This document shows, piece after piece, positions 12,481 to 23,460 of a DNA stretch of 64,000 bases. Source of the DNA: Lethocerus indicus. Its lineage: Eukaryota; Arthropoda; Insecta; Hemiptera; Belostomatidae. The stretch is from the NCBI GenBank assembly GCA_019843655.1, contig JACDQD010000011.1, positions 16,286,604 through 16,350,603 on the forward strand, read 5' to 3'. Numbering within the stretch: position 1 is the stretch's first letter; every line of letters begins with the position of its first letter. The position numbers were made by a program, and so were the translations under genes. The notes below the pieces were generated by a model. That model saw nothing but the letters and a program-made list of their open reading frames with translations. It ran no database searches and was not told the DNA's origin.

Positions 12481-13080
12481 AATCAGAGGACTGTCAATTT
12501 AGTTCAGGCATTATTTCATATCGTATTGTACCAACGGTTAGAATCTAATGTATTTGTCTGTAGATGCGAGAGACGCTTATTTATACGTCAAATTAATTTG
12601 TTTTTGTAATTAATCCCGTAAATGAAGCGATTCCCTCGATAATTGAGCGCATTTCTGTCCGCAGTCCCGATGCATTTTAACGCATGCACCGTTATACAAA
12701 TATTGTGCGCCCGGGGCATTGCATTAATGCGGGGGATTGCTGAGCAACAGAGCGAATATTTAGATCGAGGGGGAGACTGAGTATCCGGTCTTGCATAAAC
12801 CAAACGTTAAATTATTGTTCACAATTGGAGCAACCATATGCATATAGATAGATTCAAAATTCCGTGTTGAGCTCTGCTCAACGTCATTACGTATTGTACT
12901 ATTCTAAATATGCTTTTATAATTATGTGAAAGCGTGACTAGACGATGCTAATAAATGAATCCTCCTTCATTCTATCTTCGGTAGCTCACCGCATATTTCC
13001 ATATTTGCAGAGTAGCTCATCGGGTTGGGGAGTGTGGCGAGACCCCCTCTGTCGGAAATATTGAACTAATTTATAAGCTC
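12480..13080. other. AT-rich spacer
   Basis: AT-rich DNA with several ATTAAT-type cores. An acceptor-like ATATTTGCAG lies near 13010 without a donor. Nothing else is visible. Confidence 0.45.
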
Positions 13081-13349
13081 CCAATAAAACACACTGGCCC
13101 ATTCGTCGACTCCCGTTATTAGATTTCACTACGAAACAGTCTTTGCCCCGAAAGCAATGCATTTTAACGGCGGCATCGGGACGGAAAATATGCCGGCCAG
13201 AACACTAATTCGGGCGGTTATATATCCTCCCCTCCATCCCCCTTCCTCGCCATTCGGTCTAGCGGGGCGAATATTCAGGTCGAGGGGAAAGGGAGAGATT
13301 GAAGCCGGGGCAATGCATAAAAAGAGGATTGAAGGGCCGATGCCTGAGC

Positions 13350-13393
13350 GGAGGAGGAGAATGAGGAGGAGGAGGAGGTGGAGGAGGAGGAGG
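13350..13393. repeat. (GGA)n purine tract
   Basis: Imperfect GGA/GAG triplet repeats of about 44 nt. They are translated as Arg-rich or Leu-rich runs in the overlapping frames. Confidence 0.9.
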
Positions 13394-13703
13394 CCCCTGA
13401 CCGTAAACCGGGCCTTGCAACGAGTCAATTTGGGGGCAGGCAGTAAAACGGGCCCAGAGCGCAGCTGGTCACATGCAAATTGCGGGATTATTGTGGCTCC
13501 CCACCCCTCACCACGGCACAGTCCCGTGTCATCTCCAATACACGCCATAAATTCCCCGCCGCCCCCACCCAGTCGCCGCCCCCGGGCTGCCCGCAGCATT
13601 CGTCTCCCGTTTTGAATATTTCACGTATTTTCGAGGGCCGGACGTCGGCGTTGTTGCCGTACGGCTAAAAACGCAATTTGCATGATCGACAGCCCGCCGA
13701 AAA

Positions 13704-13711
13704 TATAAAAG
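13704..13711 (+). promoter_or_regulatory. TATA-box-like sequence
   Basis: TATAAAAG sits directly at the downstream edge of a CpG-rich block, with a C/G run immediately after. No clear insect initiator (TCAGT-like) is seen about 30 nt downstream. Speculative. Confidence 0.15.
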
Positions 13712-13719
13712 CCCCCCGG

Positions 13720-14320
13720 GGGGAGGAGGGATTTTTTTGTCGTCTGTATTATTCGTGCGAGATTTAAAAAAAAAACGTTTCGCCTCTCTGACCGGCCTCC
13801 TGGCTTAACGCTGAACGAGCAGAAAAAATTGCACTACAAGCCAATGAATTACAATTATCTATTATCTTAAAATGCCTATAAAAGGGTACAACTAGATGCT
13901 TAACTGCTTCAATTATCTATTAAAAGTACAGGTTCAGTCTACTGACTCTAAATCTGGCAATTAGTCAGTGGAAACATAATTATAAATACATTGGTTTTAT
14001 CGAACTCTATCAATTGTTTGTTCGGAACTGTGTTGGAAACTGGGACCGATTGTCCCAGTATATATAATTGATTTCTTATTGCCAATTCTCTACGGAAACA
14101 GTATGGCCGTATTTGGGTATCTTTACTATTTAAAAAAATTTAAATTTTTTAAACACCGCAATGATATTTACGGAATGATTTTTTATTAAGCCTCGATATT
14201 TACGCTCCGGAAAATTATATATAAACGAAATGTATATATATTGTTCTTAATAACGATTATTTTATTTTGTCCTATCTGAGAACAGAGAGTCACTTGGGAA
14301 GACACTATTTGAAGGAGCGC
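13720..14320. other. AT-rich spacer
   Basis: AT-rich DNA. It includes a near-palindrome of T/A runs at 14129-14153 and a direct repeat of AATTATCTATTA about 57 nt apart at about 13853 and 13910. No gene. Confidence 0.45.
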
Positions 14321-14790
14321 ACTTATTTCAATATGAAGCAGGGGGCCCCCGCTTTATGAAGATTAAACTTCGGGCCGCGGGGAGTAGACTGGGGGGCGGA
14401 GAGGGAGAAAGATCCGAGTTAATTTGGGGCGGAGGCCTACTAATTTCTCCGGGAGTAGGATGAGGAGGAGGAGGAGGAGGTGGATCTGACAAATGCTCGT
14501 AGGGCCCGAGCATAAATTAGGAGGAGGCCGGGGCGAATCTCACTCTCCAAGGCTCATTTACCTCGAGAGTGAGACCGCAGCCCCGACGGCCGGTTTGCAT
14601 AATTTCACGATCTGTATTGCACGAGGGACCCGGCGACAATTCACACTCGACTGGTCCCCAACTATTATATTCAGACTTCCAGTCTACAGTCTACAGGGCG
14701 GGCCTTTATTCAGCACCGAAAAACCTTAACGAAAAGTCCGAGAATCCCGATGAATCGATAAGCCGGGTATAAATTGTCCGTCATTACCAC
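14320..14790. other. GC-rich block with (GAG)n
   Basis: GC-rich block containing a GAG triplet run at 14462-14482 and a short tandem of AGTCTAC at about 14682-14696. The overlapping open frames have no family signature. Confidence 0.55.
14462..14482. repeat. (GAG)n microsatellite
   Basis: Six to seven GAG triplets. Confidence 0.9.
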
Positions 14791-16430
14791 ATCGGCTCGG
14801 AAACATTTACAATAAGACATTATTTTTAAGTACTAAACTTCAGCTCAAAGGGATAAACATGCCTGAAATAAAAATGATTCATTTGATCTTCTACTAGCGT
14901 TGTCGACTAAGATGCCTGAGTGCAGAACTTTTTAGGAACAATGCTACGAAGCCCACACGGTTTTTGCGCCCTTCTGCCCCACGCATTTGGTGGCAATAAA
15001 AGTGCACAAAAGTTAGGAATGAGGTACTGAGGGTGGCTATAGGACAAGACCAAATCAGAGAGTGGAGACAGAGAGACCACCGTAATACTATTTTTTCATA
15101 TTTTTAAACTCCTATTTAAATTATGTTCAACCGAATTTCATTATATAATTATCCTCTCAATTATGAAAAGTTATTACAGACATATAGGTCAGCCGCGGTT
15201 GTTTTATTATGCGATAAATGGGCGAGATAGGCCGGCTGAACGCCTGGCGTCATTAAACAAAGAAAATTACGAGCCCTTAATTAGAATTTAAGAGAAACTC
15301 CCTCCTCGAGGTCCCGACTTGCACCTTCTCCAGTATTCATTTGCTCTCGTGGCGGGGGTTTTTACGGTCGGAGGCGAAATACCGTCCGCGGAATTAATTA
15401 AAAGTTTGATCGCAGCATGACATCGCCTTTTAAGCCCGGCGAAAGACTCTTCCCGGCTTATTTTCGAATTCCCCTTCGAGCAAAAGCTCGAATAAATTCC
15501 GAAAGTTATTTTCACCGGCTCCAGCCCAACTCCGAGTTGGAAGATCGAGAAACCTGATTCGCCGGCTAATCTATGTAATCGTTGTAATGTATGTGATGTT
15601 TTGAAAAGGTCCCCAACGATTATTATTGAAATTTATGTACCGCCGGTATAATCGGTTTTCTCGTATAATGGACTGTTTGTCCGTTTATTATTTTTATGGG
15701 TTTGGTAAGGTATGTACTTACAGACTCAATCCCCCACAGTACTGCTCGTCTAAACGGTTGCAGGATTGGAAGACTCCTTGAACCAGAACGTAAAATGGAA
15801 TGTATCTTCAAGTGTTGTAAGTGTCTTCATATTTTCCTGCAAATTTTGTCCTCTGTTTTCCCATAACTTCGCTGCAGTATCGTCAGTAGTGCACCAGTTA
15901 CATGTTACTGGATAAAAGATGGAAGGTTCTCTAGAGTATTTCACAATTAAAATTATATGAAATTTATATATTCATTTGTCAATAGTACGCTTTACATTCG
16001 ACAGAGTTAGGTACTTTGCTGACCTATCGACATCCTCGCTCGCCTATTTGCGGTCCAAAGTGAGACTATTTCTATTGCGTCAGAAATACAATTCGAGATG
16101 ATTATGCATGTCCTCATCTGTCAACACTGTTATAGCGCTTAAGATGCTTCATAGGTAGCCGACATGCTTAAGTATCTCGGTGTGTTTTTGATCGAAACTG
16201 GACTAGGTTAGTACCCAATAAAGAAAGATCGGAAACAGAAATACGCGAGTTGTAACTAAAATTAATAATTACTTCTGTAGAATAAAGGGCAGTTATGTAT
16301 AATAATGGTAGAATGAAATTACACATTTTATATAGCAGACCATAAAGGATTCCATAAAAGACAGTACGCAGTTTCCCACAAATTATACGACGGTCAGATA
16401 ATCCCGCACGTCCAGGTTTCATTATGATGT
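14790..16430. other. Mostly AT-rich spacer
   Basis: AT-rich DNA, with a GC-richer block at about 15190-15560. On the minus strand a donor-like TCT/GTAAGT lies at about 15722 next to open frames of 62-64 codons, but no good upstream acceptor was found. Confidence 0.4.
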
Positions 16431-16468
16431 GTCATTTGTCCGGCGGCCGGGAGAACGATAAAAGTCCG

Positions 16469-16491
16469 CTTAATATTTGATAAATATTAAG
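16469..16491 (+). other. Perfect AT hairpin
   Basis: CTTAATATTT and AAATATTAAG are perfect inverted repeats of 10 bp around a 3-nt loop. This is weak in stability but exact. Confidence 0.75.
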
Positions 16492-16766
16492 GAATTGTTT
16501 ATGGTGGGACAGGTAAGTGCGGGGACCGATGCGTTATTACGGGGTGGGGGCGGGCCTAAAGGCCGTGTTAATGGTGATGAACTCTTAGCCGCTCTCCGGT
16601 CCTGATGAACCATTAACGCCGAGGGGCATCCGCCCCCGCTCGGGATAGTTTATTGCCTTCGGATTCATAACTGTCCCACTCTCGCCCTCTCCTTGTCTCC
16701 TGTTAATAGTTTTAATCCCGTATTACTCCCGGGGCACTAATGTCGGCGGTGCACCCTCGTAATCCT

Positions 16767-16810
16767 TTCTCCCCGCAGGACGAGCTAAAAGCCGTCTCCT
16801 GCGGGGAGAA
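16767..16810 (+). other. Stable GC-rich hairpin over a 3' splice site
   Basis: TTCTCCCCGCAGGA at 16767-16780 pairs perfectly with TCCTGCGGGGAGAA at 16797-16810: 14 bp with a 16-nt loop. The left arm contains the CTCCCCGCAG/GA of a strong acceptor-like site, so the acceptor would be buried in the stem if transcribed on the + strand. Confidence 0.75.
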
Positions 16811-16899
16811 TGAATATTAAAATTATCCCAGCACACGAGCATCCGGGCGGCCGTTAATATTTTGATTATTCCTCAACGAGTCGAATATACTGGCCCGAC

Positions 16900-18050
16900 G
16901 TTAATGCAACCGGAGAATATGTCTATATTTCCAATTATTTATAACAGCGTTCGTAAGGTAATAATAAATAATTTTTATTCGACATTGTGAAGCAGCACTA
17001 ATTTTCCCGATGAATAACTAATAAGTCGATCAATATTAATTTATAAATTAACTTGTTGTTTGTGCGAGGTATATTGAAAATATAATTTACATCACATTTG
17101 GGGGTGGATTTTCGAGCACTGCTTTTCTTCACGTCTTCGCAGATAGATTTTCGGTCTCCGTCGACCCACTATTGTTCGAGGCATTATGGCGGGGACGAGG
17201 CGTCTCAAAAGGGATCCCGGTGTTTTTTAATTTCATTGTTTGGTCGCATTTCAGAAGTGCTCGCCTTAAACGCAATTACAGTCGGTGAAACTCTTTGATG
17301 TGTGCGGATGCTCCCACCCTCCGCCCTCGAGATCGAGAGAGATACAGCCAAATGGAATACGCCCGGCTTTCCATTATTTCCCTCGCGCTTTAAAAAGGGT
17401 TTCGGGCGACGAGTATTTAAAAAATAATGAATCCAGTGCTACTGTTGTGTGCAGTGTCGTCTTGCGAGGGGCGGTGGAAGAAACAAAAGGGATGGGTTTT
17501 TTCTGAAGAAAAAAACTGCGGGCCAATAGAGAGGAATAGGCTTGAAAATCGGGGAAGGGGTGGATTTTCCGGCCTCTCCTCGGTCGAGATAAGTGCAACC
17601 AGGGGCTTCTCTTTGATCTCAGCTTCGCGGTAATTATCCGCTAATAGCCTTAAGCAACCCCACCCGGCACATCCCAGTCATTAGGATTTAACACTGCGTT
17701 CCCCCCTGTTGTTCTGCTACCCTTTACCGACCGTTTTTTTCCCAAGCCCCTAAGGCCCTGAATTCTTGAAAAGACCCGTTCGCTTCTTAACATTCTTATC
17801 TTTTTGTTGCGGATTCTGCATAATAATAGGCTGAAAACTCAATGGGTATTCGTATTGAAATTACTCCCGATTCCTGATTCTTTAGTCTTATCTTGAGACA
17901 ATTAAATTCGTGCAAATGAGCGTACAGTATAAATGCGCACAATTAGTTTAAGGTTTAGTTTCACTTGTAAAGTTACAGTAGGAAAAGAAGAAAACAGTTA
18001 GGTTAGGAGTCTAAAAGCGTCAAAATATTCCTGAAATTTCTACATGGATC
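16900..18050. other. Spacer and GC-rich block
   Basis: AT-rich at 16900-17090 and 17780-18050. A GC-richer block at about 17090-17780 has acceptor-like sites near 17141 and 17253 but no matching donors. The purine-rich open frames at 17285-17633 overlap in several frames and are not convincing. Confidence 0.4.
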
Positions 18051-19910
18051 CGTGTTACCTGTCGTTCCCTGGAAAATTCGACCCTGGCCGGACGAAAGTT
18101 CCTTATGTTTGAGGCTTCTCTTCAGCAACAGTATCACTCTGTTAGATCGCGTCCGCGACATCTTGGAGGTGGTTCAATGATTTATTTCCCAATACACTCC
18201 TTGCGTTCGTTAAACGCCGGTAGCGGAGTTTTCTTCAGAAGTCCCCCTGGAGCCCGGCCCCAATTATAAGGCCATAAATCTCTCGAGGCCCACCCTCAGA
18301 CGTACCCCGTTTTTCGGCAAGGGCTCATTCCGAGCGCAAAGCCCCTCCCGTCCGGAACGCGGCGCTCCCCACACAACCCGTGTCGGGTGTGCGGATTTAT
18401 CGCGACCCCAGGAGTCGGACTCGACCCCGGTAATTGTTTCTCGGCGGAGAGGGCTTAATTCAATTTGAGGTCGTCCCAGGTATTCGGCGTTCCGGTTGTC
18501 TCGTTACCTTCTTTCTTTACGAGCTCACGAGGGCTTCGTTAGTGGCCGGAATACTCGGGGTTACCGCGGGGACAGCGCTGAAGGGAATACCTTGGACTAT
18601 CCGAAATGTGCCTCATTCCTTAGGTAATTTATGACACCTGTTGGGTCCTCGAGGGTTTGTAATGTAATCAATCTTCTGCCTCCACTCCCTCCCGTTCATT
18701 CCGTCAGTAAATTGTGGTAATGTGACAGTAAGGAGTGTAGGAACAGTACTTCACTGATTTACTGACGTAGTGCTACTGACGATAGTCGAATCCGATACTG
18801 TTATTATATTGCCACCCTACCACATATGTTCTGAGGGCCTTATTAACTGAAAAATCTTCCAAGTTAGTATTCGTGCATTTAATAACGTTATCGTTGTTGG
18901 GACGAATCCGAAATTGGGAATTATTGCTCGCCACATATCGCGGCGTGTAGCGTTTATTAATTTCATTATTTATTGTATTCTTTCGCAGCAGAGCGCTGCG
19001 GTAAAGTCCGCGCACTGATTTAGTGTCGGCCACGTGCGTCCCTAAAACTCCCCGCGCACACAGCTCGTAATTCAACGTTGAAACAATTTTCCCGACCCCG
19101 GCGAGGCGGTGGCGGCGGCGGCGGCTCGCTCTCCCGGTGGCCGCGGGTCGCTTCGCCATCTCGCAGTCTGTCGCATGATTTATCTCCCGCCGATGGAAAA
19201 CCGACGATTATAAATAAATCACGATCGCGTTTTGGCCCGGCTTTATTAAAATTTTCCGCGAGTGGACACGCCGGCCGGGCCGGGAATAAATCAATTTTCG
19301 AGTTTCGGACTTTCGCGGTTGTCGTTCGAATTTGTGACTAACTGAACACCGTGAAAATTTGAAAAATCTCACATTCATCCGCCGTATTAAAAATTTTACG
19401 TTGCCGGTTCTGGAATCTGTATTGTTTCGAAGGATACTTTTTCACGGCACGTCGACCGCAATCGATTCTTTTTATCGGCAATTTGAAATCGAAGGATTCA
19501 TGTACGTTTAGTGTTAGATGGCGTTTTATCACCGCCAGGACCGTATCATTGGCCGGTATTAAAACAGGCCGTCAAACGGGGTGTAAACCGCCCCCGTAAC
19601 CCTACCCTCTCCGATTACCAAACATTAGCGGGCGCTTCAATTTTATTTATGCCCTTTTTTGACGACGGAGGATTTTATAAATGCGGGCAACCCTTTCCGC
19701 GTTTAACGGCGCTTCCACCTCCCCTACAACCCTTCGACTCGTTTTATCTTATTTACGAGCCAGGAAGAGCAGTGGGGTCGGGGGTTGAGAACCGCGAATT
19801 AAATCCCCTCGATGAATATTAAGTTGCGCCGTATATCCGGGCCCTGTCGGGGCGCGGGTGGGTTGACAACGCCGAAACACCAGGAGCCGAGGCGTTTAAT
19901 GAACGGTTCG
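18050..19910. other. GC/CpG-rich blocks
   Basis: CpG-rich blocks at about 18050-18700, 18990-19350 and 19500-19910, with AT-rich bridges. The 128-codon minus-strand frame at 18773-19159 and the 103-codon plus frame at 19511 have no recognised domain. Confidence 0.5.
19105..19125. repeat. (GGC)n microsatellite
   Basis: About six GGC triplets, read as poly-Gly in one frame. Confidence 0.85.
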
Positions 19911-22240
19911 GTTTTTAAATAATTTCGCCATTAATTGGATTGAAAATGTGGGCAAGGGTACGGAGGGTTATTTTTCGCAAAATTACGAGCATCCATTTCA
20001 GCTCATGTAAATTAATATTACTGGCGCCACCACGATCTAACGAAAAAGTCCCCACTCCAGAAGTTGAAGCTGAAAAATTGAATTCTGAATACACCAACCT
20101 AGAGGATTTCTGAAAACACCAGAATGCCTATCGCTATCTGCGAATAATTACTTAATATAACTCGAGCAGTATAATTTGTGCACCAGTCTCAAAATATGTG
20201 AATCCAATTAAAATGTGTAACTTGTTCAACCAGTTTGTGCTGGTGCTAGCCTAATAAACGATACTATTGGTTAATTCAGCAGACTCGCAATTAGTTATAG
20301 TCTTACCGACTGGACGCTCGTTGAATGTTAAGCGGCCATTGTCCTCTCGGCTAATGGCTCCTCCAATTAGTTATTGTTCAAACTCAATTAACTTCTATTG
20401 GTTGAATACGATTCGACTTTTAAATGTCCAGCTCTGCAATATAGAACGTCGTTTAACAGCGAGAATTTTCAGTGTATTGGCAATTTGAAGAATTTAGCGC
20501 TAGTTCTCGGGTAATAAAGTTAAGGCATAAAAGAAAAGTGGAATTTTTTCATGTCAAGTAAAATCAATATAGATAAATAAATAAGGAGAACCATCAATAG
20601 CACCTCTTCCCTTACTTTGGTTTCGGCTTTCTTACAAAGCCAATATTTAATGACGGTTTAAAAACGACGGTAAGCGAGGAAGGAAGAAAAAATAGGAACT
20701 TATATTTTACACAAAATCGTGGAATGCAAATTTTCCGAATCAACAATTCCGAACCGGACGCAGTACGTATAATGACGCTGTGATAACCTCTCTCGGAAAT
20801 TTTATTCAAGGATATTTTACGAGCAATTACGACTTTTTTACGTACTGAACTTCAATTCAGCTTCCGCTGTAAAAGTTCTTTCGAGGGAAACTATTTCGCT
20901 CGGCAGACGTGAAATATCGACAATAGGACCCTCTCCAGATTCGATCTTAATATTCCAATTCCGACGCCCCGCTAGTGGTGTCGGGGCCTCGTAAAGATAG
21001 CACGAAAAATGCCCTCCGTTATTTCTTTCTGCTTCTAATATCTCGGGACGCGAATCAAGGCTCAAATGCGATTCCCTTTCCCTTATTGTCCCGGCCGATT
21101 TACTGTTCTCGGATTTTATGCGGGGCAGCAGAAATGGAATCGAACATAAAACCATATTGGATATATCAACCCGAATTTTTAAATAACGAATCAACCTTTC
21201 GCCCAATAAAAGCACGTATTTATTTACCTTTATTAACATACACTGCGAACATTACTGTACATAACTAGTTCTCTATGAGAAATGTCTACATTTTCAGTAT
21301 ATAAATATTTAAAATTAATGTATTGTTTATTGTAAAGGAGACATGTTTGATTTTTATAGTATAAATAATATTATTTATTCTTCATAAATGTTGCTTATTT
21401 ACATGAATAAACTACGCCTCACAGTATTTATCGAGATTTTCATTATTTTTTTTAAATTGAGAGGTCAAACAAATTATTGAACTGGCGAGTTTGATAAATA
21501 ATTAATTAAATAGTAATTCGGCCAATTTCCGAACGCAACTCCGTATCATTAAAATGGAGGGGCAACGAAAATTGGTGGGTATAAAATCTGATAGTGTGTA
21601 TTTTCAGGAACGAATTTCCCCCCCCACCCCGAAAGAACGACTTCTTAAATAACCTCAACAGCCATGACGTGAATATAAATGGACAATAATTCGTATTGGA
21701 CCTATTCGAAGTAAGACATTATGCAGATTGAAAGGCATACGGTTGCCTGCAGTGATTTCCATTTAGGGATCCGTTTGAGCGGAAACTATGCGCATTAAAT
21801 GAGGCGCGTTCTGATAATGTACGCGGTCGGAAATTAATTGGTATCATTTTAATGCCCTAAATAAAATTCAGGTCGGCTGTCAGACCGAAAATCAAAATTT
21901 ATATTGTCTCCTGGTACAACACGGAATTGTAATTGACGGAAGTTAAAATCAATTTGCATTTTAAAATTAAGCAAATTAACCCTCTTGACGTTCTATCGTC
22001 CAATTTATTCTATCTTGGCAAATTCAATTTTTTTCACTTTTAATTTCCTATTCTGTCTCCAGGAACGGTCGGTTGTAACCTTCTTAAGCAGGATGATATT
22101 CCAAACCTCTGATATTCGCAAGCGAATAAGCTAAAAACTAACTTAACTAATTGTCCGACCTATGCTAATTCCTAAAGATTGCATTGAGAACAGTTAACGA
22201 CCTATAATTTGACTGTTTCGAAAACTGATTTTTCGGACGT
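19910..22240. other. Mostly AT-rich spacer
   Basis: AT-rich, with a GC-richer patch at about 20930-21150. Open frames of 133 codons (minus, 20838-21239) and 97 codons (plus, 20975-21268) lie opposite each other and carry no family motif. A strong pyrimidine-CAG acceptor at 22061 is followed by 23 open codons and a stop, without other support. Confidence 0.4.
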
Positions 22241-22620
22241 AAATTACAATTCCTGGAGGCCTCTGGAAATTACGCGGGATTGGATTTAAGGATGAAAAAA
22301 AAGAATTATCCGAAATTGGCCGGACGAAAAACCCGGGGATGCTTTTACCGGGGGTAAAATACCCCGCTATCCAGTTTCATAGGACGGGAGTTGGGGGAAG
22401 AAAAAAAAAGGGGGTCCTTATTATGTGTAATTTTGGGGATTTAATAATTGGATCGGCCCCCGGCTAATTACATTATCTGTTTACACGAGCCAGCGATTTT
22501 CGTCCAGCTCCCTCCACATATGGGCACTTCGATCCCTCTTAATATGGTGGCTGAAGGGGGTGGGGGAGATTGTTGAAGCCTCGTGCAACAGCATTGGGCC
22601 CACATCCCGATTACACTTTA
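22240..22620. other. GC-rich block
   Basis: GC-rich with CCGGGG/CCCCGG strings and a purine run at about 22397-22412. No gene. Confidence 0.5.
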
Positions 22621-22637
22621 AAAAAATTTGTTGATAT

Positions 22638-22671
22638 GTGAATTTATCAATTATTATTGATAAATTCACAC
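22638..22671 (+). other. Perfect 15-bp hairpin
   Basis: TGTGAATTTATCAAT and ATTGATAAATTCACA are exact inverted repeats around a TATT loop. The flanks (TTGATATG, TGTGTGAATTAA) repeat parts of the stem, so this may be the folded end of a decayed mobile element. Function unknown. Confidence 0.8.
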
Positions 22672-22899
22672 AGGTATATAATTATTTGCACGTTGTGTGT
22701 TGTGATATATGTATGCTAAATTGTGTGAATTAAATATATAGATTGAGGGCAATTATTATTAATAATTCCGAAATCTAGTCCACCTTTCTACAATATTCAG
22801 ACATAATATTTAATTACCATTGTAATTGAAGAATTAAATAATTAAATATTTATTGCGCAAAGGACAATTTTAATATTAAATATGGTATTTTTGTTGCAG

Positions 22900-22943
22900 A
22901 TTTTCTCCGTGGCGGAATATTCAGAAAAAGTAACCGGAATAAG
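22900..22943 (+). CDS. Candidate 44-nt internal exon, unknown product
   Basis: Not recognised. It is bounded upstream by TATTTTTGTTGCAG, a near-consensus arthropod acceptor, and downstream by AAG followed by GTAAGA, a consensus donor. Two frames are open. One reads FLRGGIFRKSNRNK after two leading bases. The other reads IFSVAEYSEKVTGI. The first frame ends on a codon boundary and would be compatible with the terminal exon candidate at 28261. Such a very short exon with strong sites on both sides is typical of alternatively spliced micro-exons in long introns of neuronal and developmental genes, but the assignment to any gene is not possible from sequence alone. It may still be a chance pair of sites. 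Confidence 0.3.
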
Positions 22944-23099
22944 GTAAGAGACGTCTTAATATATCCATTTATGATAAGCAATGTGATCAAACGAGTTCTG
23001 GTGTAATGTTCAAAATTTCGTAAAATTACAAATTTAAATTTTATAAGAAAGGAGATTATGTTATTGCTCAGTTTACATTCGGTCAGGATTGCTTCCTAG

Positions 23100-23460
23100 G
23101 ATCTTACACTGTTTTGGGTATTTATGCCGACGGGGGAGCGGATAGCGGCGACAACCCCCCGTTCACGGCTTCGATATTTATTGCTCTATTATTTGGTCGG
23201 GCGAGGATAAAACCGGTCTTCTCCCCGGGGAGAAAGGCGGCCGGGGGAAAGGAGAACACCGTGTTGCTGTTTATCGGCCCCCCCAATATGATCTATGTGG
23301 CCCGCCCCGTAAACACATCCGAATTATAATGTATTTCATACTCACTTCTTCTTTTTTCTTTCTTCAGCACTTCCGATAGGATAAAATATGTAGGGCGAAG
23401 AGCCGGGCGGCGTGAGATTAATGGGGTGGCCCCAGTTTGGGACTTTGGGGCCAAGTGCTC
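23100..23460. other. GC/CpG-rich block
   Basis: CpG-rich to about 23330. A long pyrimidine tract with an acceptor-like CAG at 23365-23367 follows, then mid-GC DNA that is open on both strands. Confidence 0.5.

Larger units (their letters stand above)
13080..13720. other. GC/CpG-rich block with (GGA)n and a TATA-like edge
   Basis: GC-rich block of about 640 bp. It is open for about 150 codons on both strands (13129-13599 minus, 13157-13615 plus), but these frames are low-complexity, Arg/Pro-rich or Leu-rich through the GGA repeat, so they are taken as chance. Confidence 0.6.
16430..16900. other. GC/CpG-rich block with two hairpins
   Basis: CpG-rich block containing an AT hairpin near its start and a GC hairpin near its end, described separately. 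Confidence 0.55.

Noticed and set aside
13129..13615. Open frames of 152 and 156 codons on opposite strands
   Set aside because: Both read through the same GC-rich block and GGA repeat, giving Arg/Pro-rich and Leu-rich low-complexity peptides with no domain.
16600..16640. CTGATGA on the plus strand
   Set aside because: No GAAA box at the required distance.
22063..22134. Acceptor CCTATTCTGTCTCCAG followed by 23 open codons
   Set aside because: Strong acceptor but no donor, no start and no homology; similar chance combinations occur several times.
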